From assembly GCF_030812595.1 (NCBI RefSeq), contig NZ_JAUSSZ010000010.1:62001-126000 (forward strand): a stretch of 64,000 nucleotides of DNA, given 5' to 3'. Below are positions 62,700 through 64,000 of this stretch, piece by piece; the stretch's first letter is position 1, and the number at the start of each line of letters is the position of its first letter. This DNA is from Arthrobacter bambusae. GTDB taxonomy: Bacteria > Actinomycetota > Actinomycetes > Actinomycetales > Micrococcaceae. The translations under genes were made by a program, and so were the position numbers. Under the pieces are notes generated by a model. It saw only the letters and a list, made by a program, of their open reading frames with translations, did not search any database and was not told the DNA's origin.

Positions 62700-64000
62700 A
62701 TGACTGAAGACACCGACCTCCCCCTGATCGACCGGACACCGCAACAGACCGCCCTCGACAAGAAGATCAACCAACACTTCGCGGGCCTCGTCGTCCGGAA
62801 GGACTTGGTCAAGGCCGTCAAGGGCAATGCGATCGTGCCGTCGTATGTCCTGGAGTACCTGCTCGGCCAGTACGCCGCCTCCGACGACGAAGCAACGATA
62901 CAGGCCGGCATCGGATCGGTGCGCCAGATTCTCGCTGACCACTATGTCCACCGGAACCAGTCAGAGCTGGTGAAATCGACGATCCGCGAACGCGGTCGCT
63001 ACAAAATCATAGACAAGGTCACCGTCTCACTCAACGACAAGGAGGACCGATACGAGGCCGAGTTCTCCAACCTCGGTATCAAGGGAGTGATCGCGGAGCC
63101 AGCCACGGTCAACGCGCACCCCAAGCTCCTCGTCGGCGGTGTGTGGTGCATTTGCGACATCGACTACTTCCACTTCGACGACACCCGCGTCACCCCGTGG
63201 CAACTTGGTTCGCTGAAGCCGATCCAGCTCTCCAACTTCGACTTCGACGGCTACGCCACCTCACGCCTCGATTTCACCACTGATGAATGGATCGACCTGC
63301 TCATCCAGTCGATCGGCTTCAACCCCGAGCTGTTCGGCCGCCGCGCCAAGCTCCTACAACTCGTCCGCCTCATCCCGTTCGTCGAGCGCAACTACAACCT
63401 CGTCGAACTCGGCCCCAAGGGCACTGGCAAGTCCCACATCTTCTCGGAGTTCTCGCCGCACGGCATGCTTATCTCCGGCGGCGAGGTCACCGTCCCCAAG
63501 CTGTTCGTTAACAACTCCAACGGCCGCATCGGACTGGTCGGCTACTGGGACGTCGTCGCTTTTGACGAGTTCGCCGGAAAGAAGAAGCGCACCGACAAGG
63601 CGCTAGTCGACATCATGAAGAACTACATGGCTAACAAGTCATTCTCCCGTGGTGTAGAACCGCTTGGCGCTGAAGCGTCGATGGTCTTCGTTGGCAACAC
63701 ATCCCACACCGTGCCGTACATGCTCAAGCACTCAGACCTGTTCGACGAGCTGCCTGAGAGCTATCACGATTCGGCCTACCTCGACCGACTGCACTTCTAC
63801 ATCCCCGGTTGGGAGGTCGACACAATCCGCGGCGAAATGTTCTCCGAGGGCTACGGATTCGTCGTCGACTACATCGCGGAAGTGCTCAAGTCGATGCGGA
63901 ACGCAGACTACTCCGACCGCTTTCAAAGGCACTTCACGCTCAGCTCCGACATCTCGACCCGCGACCGCGACGGCATTCACAAAACGTTCTCAGGGCTGAT
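62700..64000 (+). CDS. brxL: BREX-1 Lon-like ATPase BrxL, 5' part
   Basis: The frame is open from the ATG at 62700 (AAGG upstream) to the window end, about 433 of an expected 680 or so residues. Walker A is GPKGTGKS at 238-245 and a Walker-B-like VVAFDEF follows. BrxL is a ring-forming DNA-binding AAA+ protein with a Lon-like C-terminal domain, needed to stop phage replication. The C-terminus is outside the window. Confidence 0.93.
   Translation, partial: MTEDTDLPLIDRTPQQTALDKKINQHFAGLVVRKDLVKAVKGNAIVPSYVLEYLLGQYAASDDEATIQAGIGSVRQILADHYVHRNQSELVKSTIRERGRYKIIDKVTVSLNDKEDRYEAEFSNLGIKGVIAEPATVNAHPKLLVGGVWCICDIDYFHFDDTRVTPWQLGSLKPIQLSNFDFDGYATSRLDFTTDEWIDLLIQSIGFNPELFGRRAKLLQLVRLIPFVERNYNLVELGPKGTGKSHIFSEFSPHGMLISGGEVTVPKLFVNNSNGRIGLVGYWDVVAFDEFAGKKKRTDKALVDIMKNYMANKSFSRGVEPLGAEASMVFVGNTSHTVPYMLKHSDLFDELPESYHDSAYLDRLHFYIPGWEVDTIRGEMFSEGYGFVVDYIAEVLKSMRNADYSDRFQRHFTLSSDISTRDRDGIHKTFSGL

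Overview
The window is chromosomal DNA from a high-GC actinobacterium. The best match is Arthrobacter or a close relative in the Micrococcaceae. This rests on GC-rich codon use, a GTP-type PEP carboxykinase, an NsrR-type Rrf2 regulator with three cysteines, an actinobacterial lysis/resuscitation-type cell-wall enzyme behind a ydaO-type leader, and many GTG starts with GTGA/ATGA overlaps. The genus is an inference from gene content; no rRNA is present.

Layout, core part (1-45.2 kb): a partial gene, an Rrf2 regulator and a rifamycin-phosphotransferase-like enzyme (1-3.6 kb); pckG and tRNA-Arg(ACG) (3.7-5.9 kb); a 450-bp duplication carrying a broken copy of the nanR 3' end (6.0-7.1 kb); a complete sialic-acid uptake and breakdown locus (6.9-16.9 kb: NanR-type regulator, four-gene ABC transporter with a permease-ATPase fusion, nanA, nanK, nanE); a flavoprotein disulfide reductase; a TetR-controlled operon of a degenerate ABC ATPase and a YhgE/Pip membrane protein (18.5-22 kb); an EamA transporter/LysR divergent pair; a SixA-type phosphatase; an orphan winged-helix protein; a decayed RsbQ/PAS-GGDEF pair (27-28.6 kb); a two-component system; a c-di-AMP riboswitch with a cell-wall transglycosylase; a YkcC/YkcB-like glycosyltransferase operon (33-39 kb); and housekeeping genes (upp, tadA, acyP, VOC proteins, a PTPS-like enzyme and an MDR dehydrogenase).

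Layout, island (about 45.2 kb to beyond the window end): tRNA-Ser(CGA) is followed directly by a tyrosine integrase, an XRE repressor-like gene, an excisionase-like gene and a replication-initiator-like gene, which together form an integrative-element module. Poorly conserved cargo and a broken DUF4238-like gene follow. From 50.6 kb there is a type 1 BREX phage-defence operon: an HTH gene, brxA, brxB, brxC, pglX, a Shedu-like (DUF4263) nuclease gene, pglZ and brxL, the last cut by the window end. The Shedu-like gene overlaps both pglX and pglZ by 4 bp, so it is translationally embedded in the BREX operon. This is the strongest candidate for an unusual combined system here.

Dispersed elements: five copies of a roughly 93-bp palindromic repeat (ends share the core TTCTGCTGGATCAT) lie between core genes and none was seen in the island. 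A 307-bp fold-back element and a 23-bp tandem repeat sit between nanA and nanK. Two genes are broken by in-frame stops that a single C-to-T change could explain (PAS-TAG-GGDEF and the DUF4238-like gene).
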